DNA from: Candidatus Pantoea bituminis
GTDB lineage: Bacteria > Pseudomonadota > Gammaproteobacteria > Enterobacterales > Enterobacteriaceae
DNA: 64,000 nucleotides
Reading direction: 5' to 3'
Assembly (NCBI RefSeq): GCF_018842675.1
Contig: NZ_JAGTWO010000004.1
Coordinates: 248,001 to 312,000, forward strand
Shown here one piece after another: positions 1 through 21,312 of the stretch. Numbering within the stretch: the first letter of the stretch is position 1; every line of letters begins with the position of its first letter. The notes under the pieces are model-generated. The model saw nothing but the letters and a program-made list of their open reading frames with translations. It did no database searches and was not told the DNA's origin. Both the position numbers and the translations under genes were made by a program.

Positions 1-215
<215 letters not shown>

Positions 216-257
216 TTGTGATTGCTTAAGTGGCTGTGTATTGCAGCCACTATGCAG

Positions 258-283
258 AAAGAGCACTTCGGTGCTCTTTTTTT
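258..283 (+). terminator. Rho-independent terminator after tufA
   Basis: A 9-bp perfect stem (258-266 with 271-279) closed by a TTCG tetraloop and followed by a T run. It lies 43 bases after the tufA stop and should end the str operon transcript. Confidence 0.9.
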
Positions 284-377
284 GCTCTTTTTCTAATTAC
301 CCCACAAAGCCTGGGTTTGAAATAAAAACTATTCGCATTTACACTACGTATAGAAAATGTACCAGAGTGAAGAGTAA

Positions 378-572
378 ATGTACGTCTGCCTGTGCAATGC
401 CATCAGCGATAAAACTATCCGTGAAGCGGTTCGCCGCTACCAGCCAAAATCTATCCAGCAACTGCGCCAAATTGTTCCCGTGGGGAAGCAATGCGGGAAG
501 TGTATTCGTGCCACACGTGAAATAATGGACGAAGAGATGCAGCTTGTACCGCTGTATAAAGAAGCTATTTAA
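378..572 (+). CDS. bfd: Bacterioferritin-associated ferredoxin Bfd
   Basis: A 64-aa [2Fe-2S] protein. In the known family it binds bacterioferritin and reduces the mineral core so that stored iron is released. The four cluster ligands are visible as Cys4, Cys6, Cys39 and Cys42, in the unusual CxC...CxxC arrangement of the BFD fold. Length matches E. coli Bfd (64 aa). bfr lies directly downstream with a 106-base gap. In E. coli the pair is iron-regulated; I did not identify a clear Fur box here. Confidence 0.95.
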   Translation: MYVCLCNAISDKTIREAVRRYQPKSIQQLRQIVPVGKQCGKCIRATREIMDEEMQLVPLYKEAI

Positions 573-678
573 ATTGCTGTTTTAAATTCCTGCTAAATAC
601 CCACAATATTTGTCGCGTTTTTTTGACTTCTTTTTATACGCATCTACGCTCAAGATAACTGGAAGCGGAGGAAGCAAA

Positions 679-1152
679 ATGAAGGGCGACGTCAAAATCA
701 TAAGTCATCTCAATAAATTGCTGGGAAATGAATTGGTTGCTATCAATCAGTATTTTCTTCATGCGCGTATGTTTAAAAATTGGGGCCTGATACGCCTCAA
801 TGATGTTGAATATCATGAATCAATAGATGAGATGAAACATGCGGACAAGTACATTGAGCGAATTTTGTTCCTTGAAGGTATACCCAACTTACAAGATCTA
901 GGCAGACTTCGAATTGGCGAAGATGTTCCTGAGATGTTGAACTCAGATTTGGCTCTTGAACTTGAGGGAGCGAAGGATTTGCGTGAAGCCATTACCTACG
1001 CAGATAAAATCCATGATTACGTTAGCCGCGATATGATGATTGAAATTTTAGCTGAAGAAGAACATCACATTGACTGGCTAGAGACGGAACTCGATCTGAT
1101 ACAAAAATTGGGTATTCAAAATTACCTACTGGCACAAATAAAAGACGAATGA
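679..1152 (+). CDS. bfr: Bacterioferritin (heme-containing iron storage protein)
   Basis: 157 aa, against 158 in E. coli. It forms a 24-subunit shell that oxidises Fe(II) and stores Fe(III), with heme between subunit pairs. The ferroxidase ligands Glu18, Glu51 and His54 and the heme ligand Met52 are all in place, and further Glu and His residues follow in the EEHHIDWLE region. The ATG at 679 is preferred over an upstream in-frame start at 610 because it has a strong purine-rich RBS at 661-675 and gives the family N-terminus MKGDVKII. Partner of bfd upstream. Confidence 0.96.
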   Translation: MKGDVKIISHLNKLLGNELVAINQYFLHARMFKNWGLIRLNDVEYHESIDEMKHADKYIERILFLEGIPNLQDLGRLRIGEDVPEMLNSDLALELEGAKDLREAITYADKIHDYVSRDMMIEILAEEEHHIDWLETELDLIQKLGIQNYLLAQIKDE

Positions 1153-1176
1153 ATCTGACTCAAACCAACACTACGC

Positions 1177-1216
1177 CAAGCCCGCGAATCATTGAAGATA
1201 CGAAAACGCGGGCTTG
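1177..1216 (+). terminator. Possible terminator stem after bfr
   Basis: A perfect 10-bp stem, CAAGCCCGCG at 1177-1186 with CGCGGGCTTG at 1207-1216, separated by a 20-base loop and lacking a strong T run. It is well placed 24 bases after the bfr stop, but the long loop makes it an atypical terminator. The rest of the interval up to the S10 promoter (1217-1427) shows nothing else I can name. Confidence 0.4.
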
Positions 1217-1427
1217 TTAAGTGGTTAATCTTTTTAGCCTGCCAAAAAATCCCTCATTAAAATCTCTGCATATTTTCGCTGCAGCACGCAGCTGCATCAG
1301 AACAGGTATAGAGAAATTCACCTTAAGCTACCCATCAAATCACCCCTTCTTATGTTACCAGCCATGCAAAGGGAGGAGTGAGCGGATAATATTTTCGTGA
1401 GAATGGGGGTTATAACAAGAACGCGGG

Positions 1428-1455
1428 TTGCTTCCTGAACAGATTTACGTATAAT
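1428..1455 (+). promoter_or_regulatory. S10 operon promoter
   Basis: A -35 hexamer TTGCTT at 1428-1433 and a consensus -10 TATAAT at 1450-1455, 16 bases apart. The -10 is followed by a GC-rich stretch, as at growth-rate-controlled promoters. It is followed by a leader of about 175 bases before rpsJ, as in E. coli. Confidence 0.85.
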
Positions 1456-1460
1456 GCGCG

Positions 1461-1948
<488 letters not shown>

Positions 1949-1968
1949 TCAGGTCATCGAGCGATTGA

Positions 1969-4362
<2,394 letters not shown>

Positions 4363-4375
4363 TATTAGAGGATAA

Positions 4376-4657
<282 letters not shown>

Positions 4658-4661
4658 GTAG

Positions 4662-6586
<1,925 letters not shown>

Positions 6587-6613
6587 TAGAATTCGCCCTC
6601 TTTAAAAATCTGA

Positions 6614-6642
6614 TGAACGGCTCGCAAGAGCCGTTCATTTTT
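6614..6642 (+). terminator. Terminator between S10 and spc operons
   Basis: A perfect 10-bp stem (6614-6623 with 6628-6637) with a GCAA tetraloop, followed by five T. It lies between rpsQ and the spc promoter. Confidence 0.9.
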
Positions 6643-6663
6643 CTACCCATCTGCGAGAACCGG

Positions 6664-6672
6664 TGTTATAAT
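6664..6672 (+). promoter_or_regulatory. spc operon promoter (extended -10)
   Basis: Consensus -10 TATAAT at 6667-6672 preceded by TG in the extended position (6664-6665). No good -35 hexamer is visible at normal spacing, which fits an extended -10 promoter. A GC-rich segment follows the -10. Confidence 0.8.
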
Positions 6673-6741
6673 GCCGCGCCCTCAATTATGGGGCTTTCTA
6701 ACGACCTGAGGTCTAGGTCCCGAAGTAGTAGTTGACATTAG

Positions 6742-8003
<1,262 letters not shown>

Positions 8004-8008
8004 GGTAG

Positions 8009-8323
<315 letters not shown>

Positions 8324-8337
8324 TTGTCACCAATTGA

Positions 8338-9656
<1,319 letters not shown>

Positions 9657-9661
9657 GGTAG

Positions 9662-10793
<1,132 letters not shown>

Positions 10794-10800
10794 GTAGCAG

Positions 10801-12281
<1,481 letters not shown>

Positions 12282-12316
12282 TATTGTCACATATTTTTCT
12301 TGCAAAGTCGGGTTGA

Positions 12317-12430
12317 GCTGGCTAGATTAGCCAGCCAATCTTTTGTATGTCAGTACGTTGCCATTTGAGTATCCTGAAAACGGGCTTTTCAGCATGGAAC
12401 GTGCTTATTTAATAATAGGAGTGCATAGTG
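12317..12430 (+). promoter_or_regulatory. alpha operon leader (S4-binding pseudoknot)
   Basis: A hairpin GCTGGCT/AGCCAGC at 12317-12335 followed by a segment closely matching the E. coli alpha leader, including GAAAACGGGCTTTTC and the RBS AGGAG before the GTG start of rpsM. In E. coli this RNA folds into a nested pseudoknot over the RBS. S4 binding traps it and represses rpsM, rpsK, rpsD and rplQ. Identified from remembered E. coli sequence; exact RNA ends are not determined. Confidence 0.8.
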
Positions 12431-12784
12431 GCCCGTATAGCAGGCATTAACATTCCTGATCAAAAACATACCGTTATCGCATTAACTTCGATCTTCGGTA
12501 TCGGTAAGACTCGTTCAAAAGCCATCTGCGCTTCAACGGGTATTGCTGAAAATGTTAAGATCAGTGAGCTGTCTGAAGAACAAATTGATCAGCTGCGTGA
12601 TGCAGTTGCTAAATTCGTTGTAGAAGGTGATCTGCGCCGTGAAATCACCCTGAGCATCAAGCGTCTTATGGACCTTGGTTGCTATCGTGGTTTGCGCCAT
12701 CGTCGTGGTCTGCCGGTTCGCGGTCAGCGTACTAAGACCAACGCACGTACCCGTAAGGGTCCGCGTAAACCGATCAAGAAATAA
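12428..12784 (+). CDS. rpsM: 30S ribosomal protein S13
   Basis: 118 aa, intact, starting with GTG at 12428. The weak start inside the S4-binding pseudoknot is the known control point of the alpha operon. S13 contacts the P-site tRNA and bridges to the 50S subunit. Confidence 0.98.
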   Translation: MARIAGINIPDQKHTVIALTSIFGIGKTRSKAICASTGIAENVKISELSEEQIDQLRDAVAKFVVEGDLRREITLSIKRLMDLGCYRGLRHRRGLPVRGQRTKTNARTRKGPRKPIKK

Positions 12785-12797
12785 TCGGGGTGAGTAA

Positions 12798-13190
<393 letters not shown>

Positions 13191-13206
13191 CGCCCTCGTT
13201 TTTTAG

Positions 13207-13845
<639 letters not shown>

Positions 13846-13870
13846 AGCTTAGTACCAAAGAGAGGACACA

Positions 13871-14860
13871 ATGCAGGGTTCTGTGACAGAGTTTCTAAAA
13901 CCGCGCCTGGTAGATATCGAGCAAGTGAGTTCGACGCACGCCAAGGTGACCCTTGAGCCGTTAGAGCGTGGCTTTGGCCATACTCTTGGTAACGCACTGC
14001 GCCGTATTCTGCTTTCTTCCATGCCGGGTTGCGCGGTGACCGAGGTTGAAATTGATGGTGTACTGCATGAGTACAGCACCAAAGAGGGCGTACAGGAAGA
14101 TATCCTGGAAATCCTGCTCAACCTGAAAGGGCTGGCGGTAAGAGTTCAGGGGAAAGATGAAGTTATCTTAACGCTGAATAAATCTGGCATTGGCCCTGTG
14201 ACTGCAGCCGACATCACCCATGATGGTGATGTCGAAATCGTCAAGCCTCAGCATGTAATCTGTCATCTGACCGATGAGAACGCATCTATTAGCATGCGTA
14301 TCAAAGTTCAGCGTGGACGTGGTTATGTGCCGGCTTCTGCCCGAATTCATTCGGAAGAAGATGAGCGCCCAATCGGCCGTCTGTTGGTTGACGCATGCTA
14401 TAGCCCTGTAGACCGTATCGCCTACAATGTTGAAGCAGCGCGTGTAGAACAACGTACTGATTTGGATAAGCTGGTCATCGAAATGGAGACTAACGGCACA
14501 ATCGATCCTGAAGAGGCGATTCGTCGTGCAGCTACCATCCTGGCTGAACAACTTGAAGCTTTTGTTGACTTACGTGATGTACGTCAGCCAGAAGTTAAAG
14601 AAGAGAAACCAGAATTCGATCCGATCTTGCTGCGCCCAGTTGATGATTTGGAATTGACTGTCCGCTCTGCTAACTGCCTTAAGGCAGAAGCTATCCACTA
14701 CATCGGTGATCTGGTACAGCGTACTGAGGTTGAGCTGCTTAAAACGCCTAACCTGGGTAAAAAATCTCTTACTGAGATTAAAGATGTGCTCGCCTCACGT
14801 GGTCTTTCTTTGGGCATGCGCCTCGAGAATTGGCCGCCGGCAAGCATTGCTGATGAATAA
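13871..14860 (+). CDS. rpoA: RNA polymerase alpha subunit
   Basis: 329 aa, the E. coli length, intact. The N-terminal domain (about 1-235) dimerises and assembles beta and beta'. The C-terminal domain (about 250-329) binds UP elements and activators, with the conserved segment around RSANCLKAE. The rRNA P1 promoter in this window has AT-rich upstream DNA that such a domain would contact. Confidence 0.98.
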
Positions 14861-14876
14861 CCGGATCACAGGTTAA

Positions 14877-15287
<411 letters not shown>

Positions 15288-15304
15288 TCTGTAGCAACGT
15301 AAAG

Positions 15305-15326
15305 AACCCGCTTCGGCGGGTTTTTT
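15305..15326 (+). terminator. Terminator of the alpha operon
   Basis: Stem AACCCGC/GCGGGTT with a TTCG tetraloop (15305-15322) and a T run after it, 18 bases past the rplQ stop. Confidence 0.93.
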
Positions 15327-15384
15327 ATTGCCTATCGTTAAGCAAATTAACTATTCTGATCATCATGCGATTTTGGAGGCACTT

Positions 15385-15751
15385 ATGTGGTTACTCGATC
15401 AACTTGCTGAGCAGCATATAAAAGCAGCACAGGATAAAGGTGAACTTAGTCATCTTCCCGGGAGGGTAAACCTCTCGAGCTCGATGATGATAGTCACGTA
15501 CCTTCAGAACTCCGAGCGGGCTATCGGCTGCTTAAAAATTCAGGCTTTTTACCGCCAGAGCTTGAAATACGCCGTCAGGCTATAGAAATCAACGATCTTC
15601 TCCAGCAACTCGATCCTGACGATCCTCAATATTCAGATCATTGTAAGTACCTAATGTTGTTAGAATTTAAACTTCATCAAGCGGGAATGAATACAGACTT
15701 TCTTCATAGCGAATATGGAAAATCCATTCGCCAACGCTTGGGGAGAATTAA
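15385..15751 (+). CDS. yhdN: YhdN-like DUF1992 protein (two one-base deletions)
   Basis: A small protein of the DnaJ-homologue C28 conserved-domain family (DUF1992), function unknown. It starts MWLLDQLAEQHIKAAQDKGE at ATG 15385 with RBS GGAGGC at 15375-15380. Two frame breaks are inferred, both a lost G in a G run: near 15461 (LPGEGKPLELDDDSHV) and near 15740 (so the end reads QRLGEN, TAA 15749-15751). With both restored the product is 122 aa, the E. coli YhdN length, and its stop abuts the zntR start. yhdN-zntR adjacency is the same in E. coli. Confidence 0.85.
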
Positions 15752-16171
15752 ATGTACCGTATTGGTCAGCTTGCAAAGCTAGCGGATGTTACGCCAGATA
15801 CGATTCGCTTTTACGAGAAGCAACATATGATGGATCATGAGATTCGAACGGAGGGTGGTTTTAGACTTTATAGCAGTAGCGATCTTCAACGTTTAAAATT
15901 TATTCGCTATGGCCGCCAGTTAGGTTTTAGCCTCGAATCAATCAGAGAGTTGCTTTCTATTCGAGTCGAACCTGCTAAACACACCTGCCAGGAATCAAAA
16001 GCCATAGTTGAAAAAAGGCTTAATGAAGTTAATAAAATGATGGCTGAGTTAAAAGTAATGCAGCAATCGCTCCTTCATTTATCAGAAGCATGTTGCGGTG
16101 ATAGTCATACAAGTGTTGCCTGCTCAATTCTGGAAGCGTTAGAACGTGGTCCAGTGTTGAATGAAAGTTAG
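15752..16171 (+). CDS. zntR: ZntR, MerR-family zinc-responsive activator
   Basis: 139 aa. N-terminal MerR helix-turn-helix ([21 protein letters not shown]), a dimerisation coiled coil around 75-115, and a C-terminal metal-binding loop. The zinc ligands known for ZntR are all present: Cys79, Cys114, Cys115, His119 and Cys124. In E. coli it activates zntA, the Zn/Cd/Pb export ATPase, by distorting the zntA promoter. zntA itself is not in this window. It starts right at the yhdN stop. Confidence 0.93.
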   Translation: MYRIGQLAKLADVTPDTIRFYEKQHMMDHEIRTEGGFRLYSSSDLQRLKFIRYGRQLGFSLESIRELLSIRVEPAKHTCQESKAIVEKRLNEVNKMMAELKVMQQSLLHLSEACCGDSHTSVACSILEALERGPVLNES

Positions 16172-16221
16172 GCTGTGTTACATTGCGAGATACAAAACAG
16201 GAATACATTACAGGAGAATAT

Positions 16222-16476
16222 ATGAGTGGTTATAAACATACCAAAGGGATAATTAGAGACAATGCTATTGAAGCATTGCTTCACGATCCGCTGTACCGTC
16301 AACGTATTGTGCAACAGCGTAAAGGGAAAGGCAGCTTTAAGCGCAAAGAAAAATCTAATAAGGAAAATATTTGGGAGGGCAGTGATAAATCCAAAATTTA
16401 TCACTGCCCTTCTTTAAACTATAAAAAAGCCGCCTCGTTGGCGGCCTATTTTAGATTTTTGTATTTTGCTGTTTAA
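16222..16476 (+). CDS. arfA: ArfA, backup ribosome-rescue factor
   Basis: 84 codons as written. The N-terminal part ([21 protein letters not shown], shown here in part) is clearly ArfA, which recruits RF2 to ribosomes stalled on nonstop mRNA. The working protein in E. coli is a truncated form of about 55 residues. Here a terminator-like hairpin at 16376-16415 lies inside the ORF from about codon 52. Transcripts would then lack a stop codon and be tagged by tmRNA unless trans-translation fails. The ORF's 3' end overlaps mscL on the other strand. RBS AGGAGA at 16212-16217. Confidence 0.88.
   Translation: MSGYKHTKGIIRDNAIEALLHDPLYRQRIVQQRKGKGSFKRKEKSNKENIWEGSDKSKIYHCPSLNYKKAASLAAYFRFLYFAV
16376..16415 (+). 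terminator. Hairpin terminator inside arfA
   Basis: A perfect 14-bp stem, 16376-16389 with 16397-16410, loop of 7, followed by TCTTT. It is within the arfA reading frame, upstream of any stop codon. In E. coli arfA mRNA is likewise ended inside the gene (by a hairpin and RNase III), which makes ArfA synthesis depend on tmRNA failure. Confidence 0.85.
16421..16445 (-). terminator. Terminator of mscL
   Basis: Stem GCCGCC/GGCGGC (16429-16445). On the minus strand it is followed by a T run (A run 16423-16428 on +). It lies six bases after the mscL stop and inside the nominal arfA ORF. Confidence 0.85.
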
Positions 16477-16860
16477 GCAAATCACGAATCTCAGTGAGCA
16501 GAACCTCTTCATTACTCGGTTTTGCAGCTGGTTTTTCAACTTCTTTTTCTTGTGCAGTTTGTTCATCAATTTAATAGCCATAAAAATCGCGAAGGCAACA
16601 ATAATGAAATCAAAAACTGTCTGAATGAAAATACCATACTGTATTATTACTGCCGGCGTCTCTCCTTCTGCAGGTTTGAGCACCCAGCTAAATGATTTAA
16701 AATCAACGCCACCAATCAGCAATCCTAGTGGTGGCATAATTATGTTTGCGACTAAAGATGAAACGATTTTGCCGAATGCTGCACCGATGATCACACCTAC
16801 CGCGAGATCAACCACGTTTCCACGCATTGCAAAATCACGAAACTCTTTGAATAAACTCAT
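16451..16860 (-). CDS. mscL: MscL, large-conductance mechanosensitive channel (one-base deletion)
   Basis: The first 105 or so residues match MscL: N-terminal amphipathic helix [19 protein letters not shown], then TM1 with the pore motif [16 protein letters not shown], a periplasmic loop, and TM2. As written the tail is out of frame and runs on to 148 aa. One base missing in the T run 16544-16548 (+ strand) restores [20 protein letters not shown] and a stop at 16451-16453, giving 136 aa as in E. coli. It protects cells from osmotic downshock. Downstream of trkA, as in E. coli. Confidence 0.93.
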
Positions 16861-16976
16861 TCTTCTCTCCTTGCCCTGGCCAATGACCTAAAGTCTAACA
16901 AAGCTTCCTGTATTTGCCATCATCGATGCGCAATTAGCAGAATTATCTTGAGTTAGTATTTTAACGTTCATTTCTT

Positions 16977-18353
16977 CTATAAAAAGAAAGGGCTAGGCTG
17001 GAATAGCCGTTCAACATCAGGAACAAACTTTTTATCTGTCAAAAACATGATGACATGATCGCCTTGTTCTATACGCAGATTGTCATTAGCAATCATGACA
17101 TCATCGCCACGTACTATGGCACCAATAATAGTACCAGGTGGCAGTTTAATATCATCAATTGGACGCCCAACGACACGTGATGTTGTTTCATCACCGTGGG
17201 CTATGGCTTCTATTGCCTCGGCAATACCACGGCGTAAAGATGAAACGCCTACGATATCAGCTTTGCGCACATGGCCCAGCAGGGCAGATATAGTTGCTTG
17301 CTGTGGTGATATCGCAATATCAATAACGCTTCCTTGCACTAAATCGACATAAGCACGACGTTGTATCAATACCATGACTTTCTTCGCGCCCATCTTTTTC
17401 GCGAGCATCGCAGACATGATATTAGCTTCATCGTCATTGGTAACAGCGATAAACAAGTCAACTTGTTCAACATGTTCTTCTGCCAGCAACTCTTGGTCAG
17501 AAGCATCACCATAAAACACGATAGTATCCTCAAGACGCTCTGCCAGTTCTGCAGCGCGTTGTGGATTGCGCTCTATTAATTTGACGCTGTAATTTTTCTC
17601 AAGTCTTTGGGCTAAACCAAAACCAATGTTTCCACCACCAACAAGCATGATGCGCTTATAAGGCTTTTCGAGCCGCTGCATTTCGCTCATAACAGCACGA
17701 ATATTTTGACTGGCCGCTATAAAAAACACTTCATCGCCCGCTTCTACAATGGTTGAACCTTGCGGGCGGATAGGGCGATCCTGACGAAAAATGGCGGCGA
17801 CACGCGTATCAATGTGCGGCATATGTTCGCGTAGGATAGAAAGTGGATTCCCGACTAAAGGCCCACCATAGTAAGCTTTTACTACGGCAAGACTCACTTT
17901 CCCTTCAGCAAAATTAACGACTTGCAGCGCGCCAGGATACTGAATTAATCGATAAATATTATCGATCACTAATTGCTCTGGAGAGATAAGGTGGTCAATG
18001 GGCACGGCTTCTGGAATAAATAATTTATCCGCATCACGCAAATAATCAGCAGCACGGATACGAGCAATACGGTTAGGCGTATTGAAAAGTGAATAGGCGA
18101 TTTGGCAGGCAACCATATTGGTCTCGTCAGAGTTAGTGACAGCAACCAACATGTCAGCATCCTCGGCACCGGCTTCGCGTAAAATACGCGGATGAGAACC
18201 ATGGCCCTGAACAACACGCAGATCAAACTTATCTTGTAACTGACGTAGACGCGTTGAATCGGTATCAACTACCGTTATGTCGTTATTTTCGCCGACCAGG
18301 TTCTCTGCCAGTGTGCCACCTACCTGACCGGCACCAAGAATAATGATTTTCAT
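16977..18353 (-). CDS. trkA: TrkA, regulatory NAD-binding subunit of Trk K+ uptake
   Basis: 458 aa, the E. coli length, intact. Two RCK modules are seen: an N-terminal Rossmann motif [13 protein letters not shown] and a second, [15 protein letters not shown], near residue 234. Each is followed by a TrkA-C domain. It is a peripheral membrane protein that gates TrkH/TrkG in response to nucleotides. 18 bases downstream of rsmB in the def-fmt-rsmB-trkA order. Confidence 0.97.
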   Translation of the reverse strand: MKIIILGAGQVGGTLAENLVGENNDITVVDTDSTRLRQLQDKFDLRVVQGHGSHPRILREAGAEDADMLVAVTNSDETNMVACQIAYSLFNTPNRIARIRAADYLRDADKLFIPEAVPIDHLISPEQLVIDNIYRLIQYPGALQVVNFAEGKVSLAVVKAYYGGPLVGNPLSILREHMPHIDTRVAAIFRQDRPIRPQGSTIVEAGDEVFFIAASQNIRAVMSEMQRLEKPYKRIMLVGGGNIGFGLAQRLEKNYSVKLIERNPQRAAELAERLEDTIVFYGDASDQELLAEEHVEQVDLFIAVTNDDEANIMSAMLAKKMGAKKVMVLIQRRAYVDLVQGSVIDIAISPQQATISALLGHVRKADIVGVSSLRRGIAEAIEAIAHGDETTSRVVGRPIDDIKLPPGTIIGAIVRGDDVMIANDNLRIEQGDHVIMFLTDKKFVPDVERLFQPSPFFL

Positions 18354-18371
18354 CGATTAAGAATGCTCATT

Positions 18372-19670
18372 TCAATTTACCTCAGGTTTCTTCACAAGCT
18401 TAGCGTAGAAGAAACCATCGCCACCATCGACAGTTGGAAATACTTGCAAGCCTGTTTCAGGCGCACCAAAAAGTGAGCACGCGACAGCATCATTATGGCG
18501 TTCCAGAAATGCGCTTATCTGCAGCTGATTTTCATCCGGGAGTATGGAACATGTCGCATACAATAGCGTTCCGCCGGGTTTGAGCTGGGACCAAATAGCT
18601 TCAATGATCTCAGATTGAAGTTTGGCTAGTTCGGCAATATCGCGTTCGCGGCGCAGCCACTAATATCTGGATGTCGACGAATTACACCAGTCGCTGAACA
18701 AGGCGCATCAAGTAAAATGCGATCAAACAGTTCATCGCCACACCAATCTTGGGGAGAGCGACCATCGCCTTGCTTCACTTCAGCCTTCATCCCTAGCCGT
18801 TGTAAATTTTCATGCACGCGCACCAGACGCTGTGCATCAATATCCACTGCAAGCACCCGAGCTTCAGGTGCGATTTCTAAAATATGAGTGGTTTTTCCAC
18901 CCGGTGCTGCACAGAGATCGAGAATGTATTCACCATTTTTAGGCTCAAGCAATAAAGCGCAGCGTTGAGCTGAAACATCTTGAACTGTTACCCAGCCTTG
19001 ATCGAAGCCTGGCAATTGGGTCACAGACGTAGGGGTTTCGAGTCGCAAAGCCTCAGGCACTTCAGCATCTATAAAGGCTGTTTTTTGAGTTTCAGCTAAT
19101 AAAGCAAGCCAGCTATCACGAGAATGATGTTGCTGGTTTACGCGTAGCCACATTGGCGGACGAACGTTGTTTGCTTCAACAATTTGTTGCCATTGTGTAG
19201 GCCAGGCAATTTGCAAACGCTTCAGTAGCCATCCAGGATGGAGGTAGCGCTGTGGACCCTCTTTTATACTGGCAAGCAATGCATCCTGCTGTCGCTGAAA
19301 CTGGCGAAGCACGCCATTCAATAAGCCTTTCAAGCTACCACGTTTTAAAACTTCTGCACCCGCAACAGTTTCTGCCAAAACAGCGTGAGCAGGTATGCGT
19401 GTGTAGAGTAATTGATACAATCCAACCATGATCAAATAATGTAAAACGCGTTGTTTACCCGTCAGGGGCGTTCCATTAATTTACCAATCAAGGCTTCAAG
19501 CTGTGGCAAAGTGCGTAGTACACCGAAGCAAATTTCTTGCACTAGTGCGCTGTCTTTATCGGACAGTTTTTTTGTGCCTGAGGCAATACGGTATTGAGTG
19601 ATTCACCTTTATCGACAACACGTTCGATAAGCTGGGCTGAAAGGCTACGTAGATTGGTATTTTTGTTCAT
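18372..19670 (-). CDS. rsmB: RsmB, 16S rRNA m5C967 methyltransferase (three one-base deletions)
   Basis: An N-terminal NusB-like domain followed by a SAM methyltransferase. Conserved motifs are [15 protein letters not shown], the catalytic-region [16 protein letters not shown] and the downstream YATCS. The frame is broken three times by lost bases: T run 19567-19573, G run 19465-19468, and near 18661 (+ strand). Restoring all three gives one 433-aa protein from ATG 19668-19670, close to E. coli RsmB (429 aa). Three independent breaks in a conserved gene could mean real decay, but their type matches the errors in essential genes nearby. Confidence 0.9.
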
Positions 19671-19684
19671 AGGTTTTTGTCATC

Positions 19685-19712
19685 AAACAAAAAGCCCGGT
19701 GATTACCGGGCT
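19685..19712 (-). terminator. Intercistronic terminator between fmt and rsmB
   Basis: On the minus strand, stem AGCCCGGT/ACCGGGCT (19693-19712) with a four-base loop and then a T-rich run (TTTTTGTTT). It lies in the 48-base gap after the fmt stop and before the rsmB start. It may reduce read-through into rsmB-trkA. Confidence 0.8.
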
Positions 19713-19718
19713 AAAGGG

Positions 19719-20662
19719 TCAGGCCAGAATAGTTCCAGGTTCAAACCATTCACGGCGCGAGTTGAGAAGATCTTGTGCAGACATTGGCTTTTTCCCAGCA
19801 GGTTGAAGCTGGAGCAAATTGAGCACGCCCTCTGCTGTCGCTATTTGTATACCTTGCTTATCAGCCTGGATGATTTCACCGGGTTGCTTATCAGCATGCG
19901 GAAGCACGCTTGCTTGCCAGACTTTAATTGGCTGATCATCAATGTTGAAAAAACTCATTGGCCATGGATTGAAAGCGCGAATGCAGCGCTCAAGTTGCAT
20001 CGCGGGGAGCTGCCAGTTAAGACGCGCCTCTTCTTTACTCAATTTCTCTGCATAATTGGCTAATGCTTCATCCTGCTTTTCTGGATGCGCACGGCCATCA
20101 GCAAGCTGCGACAGCGTATCCAGTAATCCTTGCGGCCCAAGCTGTGCAAGTTTGTTATAAAGCGTTGCACTGGTATCTTCAGCGGTGACAGGGCAGGCAA
20201 GCTTATACAGCATATCGCCGGTATCCAGGCCGACATCCATCTGCATGATAGTGACACCCGTTTCGTTATCTCCAGCCCACAGCGCACGCTGAATGGGTGC
20301 TGCACCACGCCAGCGAGGAGTAGCGAGCCGTGCACGTTAATGCATCCTAATCGTGGCATATCAAGAACCGCTTTTGGCAGGATCAAACCATAGGCAACGA
20401 CAACCATAATATCTGCCTGAAGATTGGCAACCAACTGCTGACTCTCTTCAGGGCGTAATGATTTAGGTTGGAAGACTGGAATGTCGTTTGACTGAGCCAA
20501 AACCTTTACCGGACTAGGCGTCAATTTATTACCGCGGCCTGCAGGGCGATCGGGCTGTGTAAATACAGCCACTACCTGATGCTCAGAAGCGAGCAGCGCG
20601 TCAAGATGACGCGCTGCAAAGTCAGGTGTGCCAGCGAAGATTATTTTTAATGGGGCAGACAC
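19719..20662 (-). CDS. fmt: Methionyl-tRNA formyltransferase (one-base deletion)
   Basis: It formylates Met-tRNA(fMet) for initiation, using 10-formyl-THF. The N-terminal frame has [19 protein letters not shown] and the formyl-transferase motif INVHGSLLP region. It breaks at the LLPRWRG motif through a lost base near 20317 and resumes as [17 protein letters not shown] and [13 protein letters not shown]. The restored protein is 314 aa (E. coli 315). Twenty bases after def. fmt is needed for normal growth, so sequence error is likely. Confidence 0.94.
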
Positions 20663-20682
20663 ATTTATCCCTTCTAAAGAGC

Positions 20683-21195
20683 TTAAGATTCTCGCGTGTT
20701 TTGACGCGCCAGCTTCTCTAATTTCATTTTGATTCGCTGACGCTTCAACGGCGACAGATAATCAATAAAAAGTTTGCCGTCCAGGTGATCAATTTCATGC
20801 TGGATACAGATTGCCAACAAATCACCGGTTTCCAGCTCAAAGCTATTACCATCGCGATCGAGCGCACGAATTTTTACACGCTCAGCACGCGGTACGAAAG
20901 CGCGTTGATCGGGTATAGAGAGACAACCTTCTTCAATTCCCGTTTCGCCACTTTTTTCCAGCAACTCGGGATTAATCAGCACCAAGCGTTCTTCACGGCT
21001 TTCAGAAACATCAATCACTATAATGCGTTGATGAATATCGACTTGCGTAGCGGCCAGCCCAATGCCTTCTTCGGCGTACATCGTTTCAAACATATCATCC
21101 ACGATACGCTGAATATCTGCGTTAACTTCTTTAACTGGCGCGGCGATTTTGCGCAGACGCTCGTCAGGGAAATGTAATACCTGCAAAACTGACAT
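20683..21195 (-). CDS. def: Peptide deformylase
   Basis: 170 aa (E. coli 169), intact. It removes the formyl group from nascent chains, completing the pathway begun by fmt just downstream. All three family motifs are present: GIGLAATQ (44-51), EGCLS with metal ligand Cys91, and QHEIDHL with His133, catalytic Glu134 and His137. Confidence 0.98.
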   Translation of the reverse strand: MSVLQVLHFPDERLRKIAAPVKEVNADIQRIVDDMFETMYAEEGIGLAATQVDIHQRIIVIDVSESREERLVLINPELLEKSGETGIEEGCLSIPDQRAFVPRAERVKIRALDRDGNSFELETGDLLAICIQHEIDHLDGKLFIDYLSPLKRQRIKMKLEKLARQNTRES

Positions 21196-21312
21196 AAATT
21201 TCCAGATCTGTATTCGGTTAAGTAAAGATTACTACCTCATATTGTAGACTTTTTGGGGCATGATTGACAGCATTCCACCGCAGGAAGCCTCAGCGAAAAT
21301 GGATGCTAAAAA

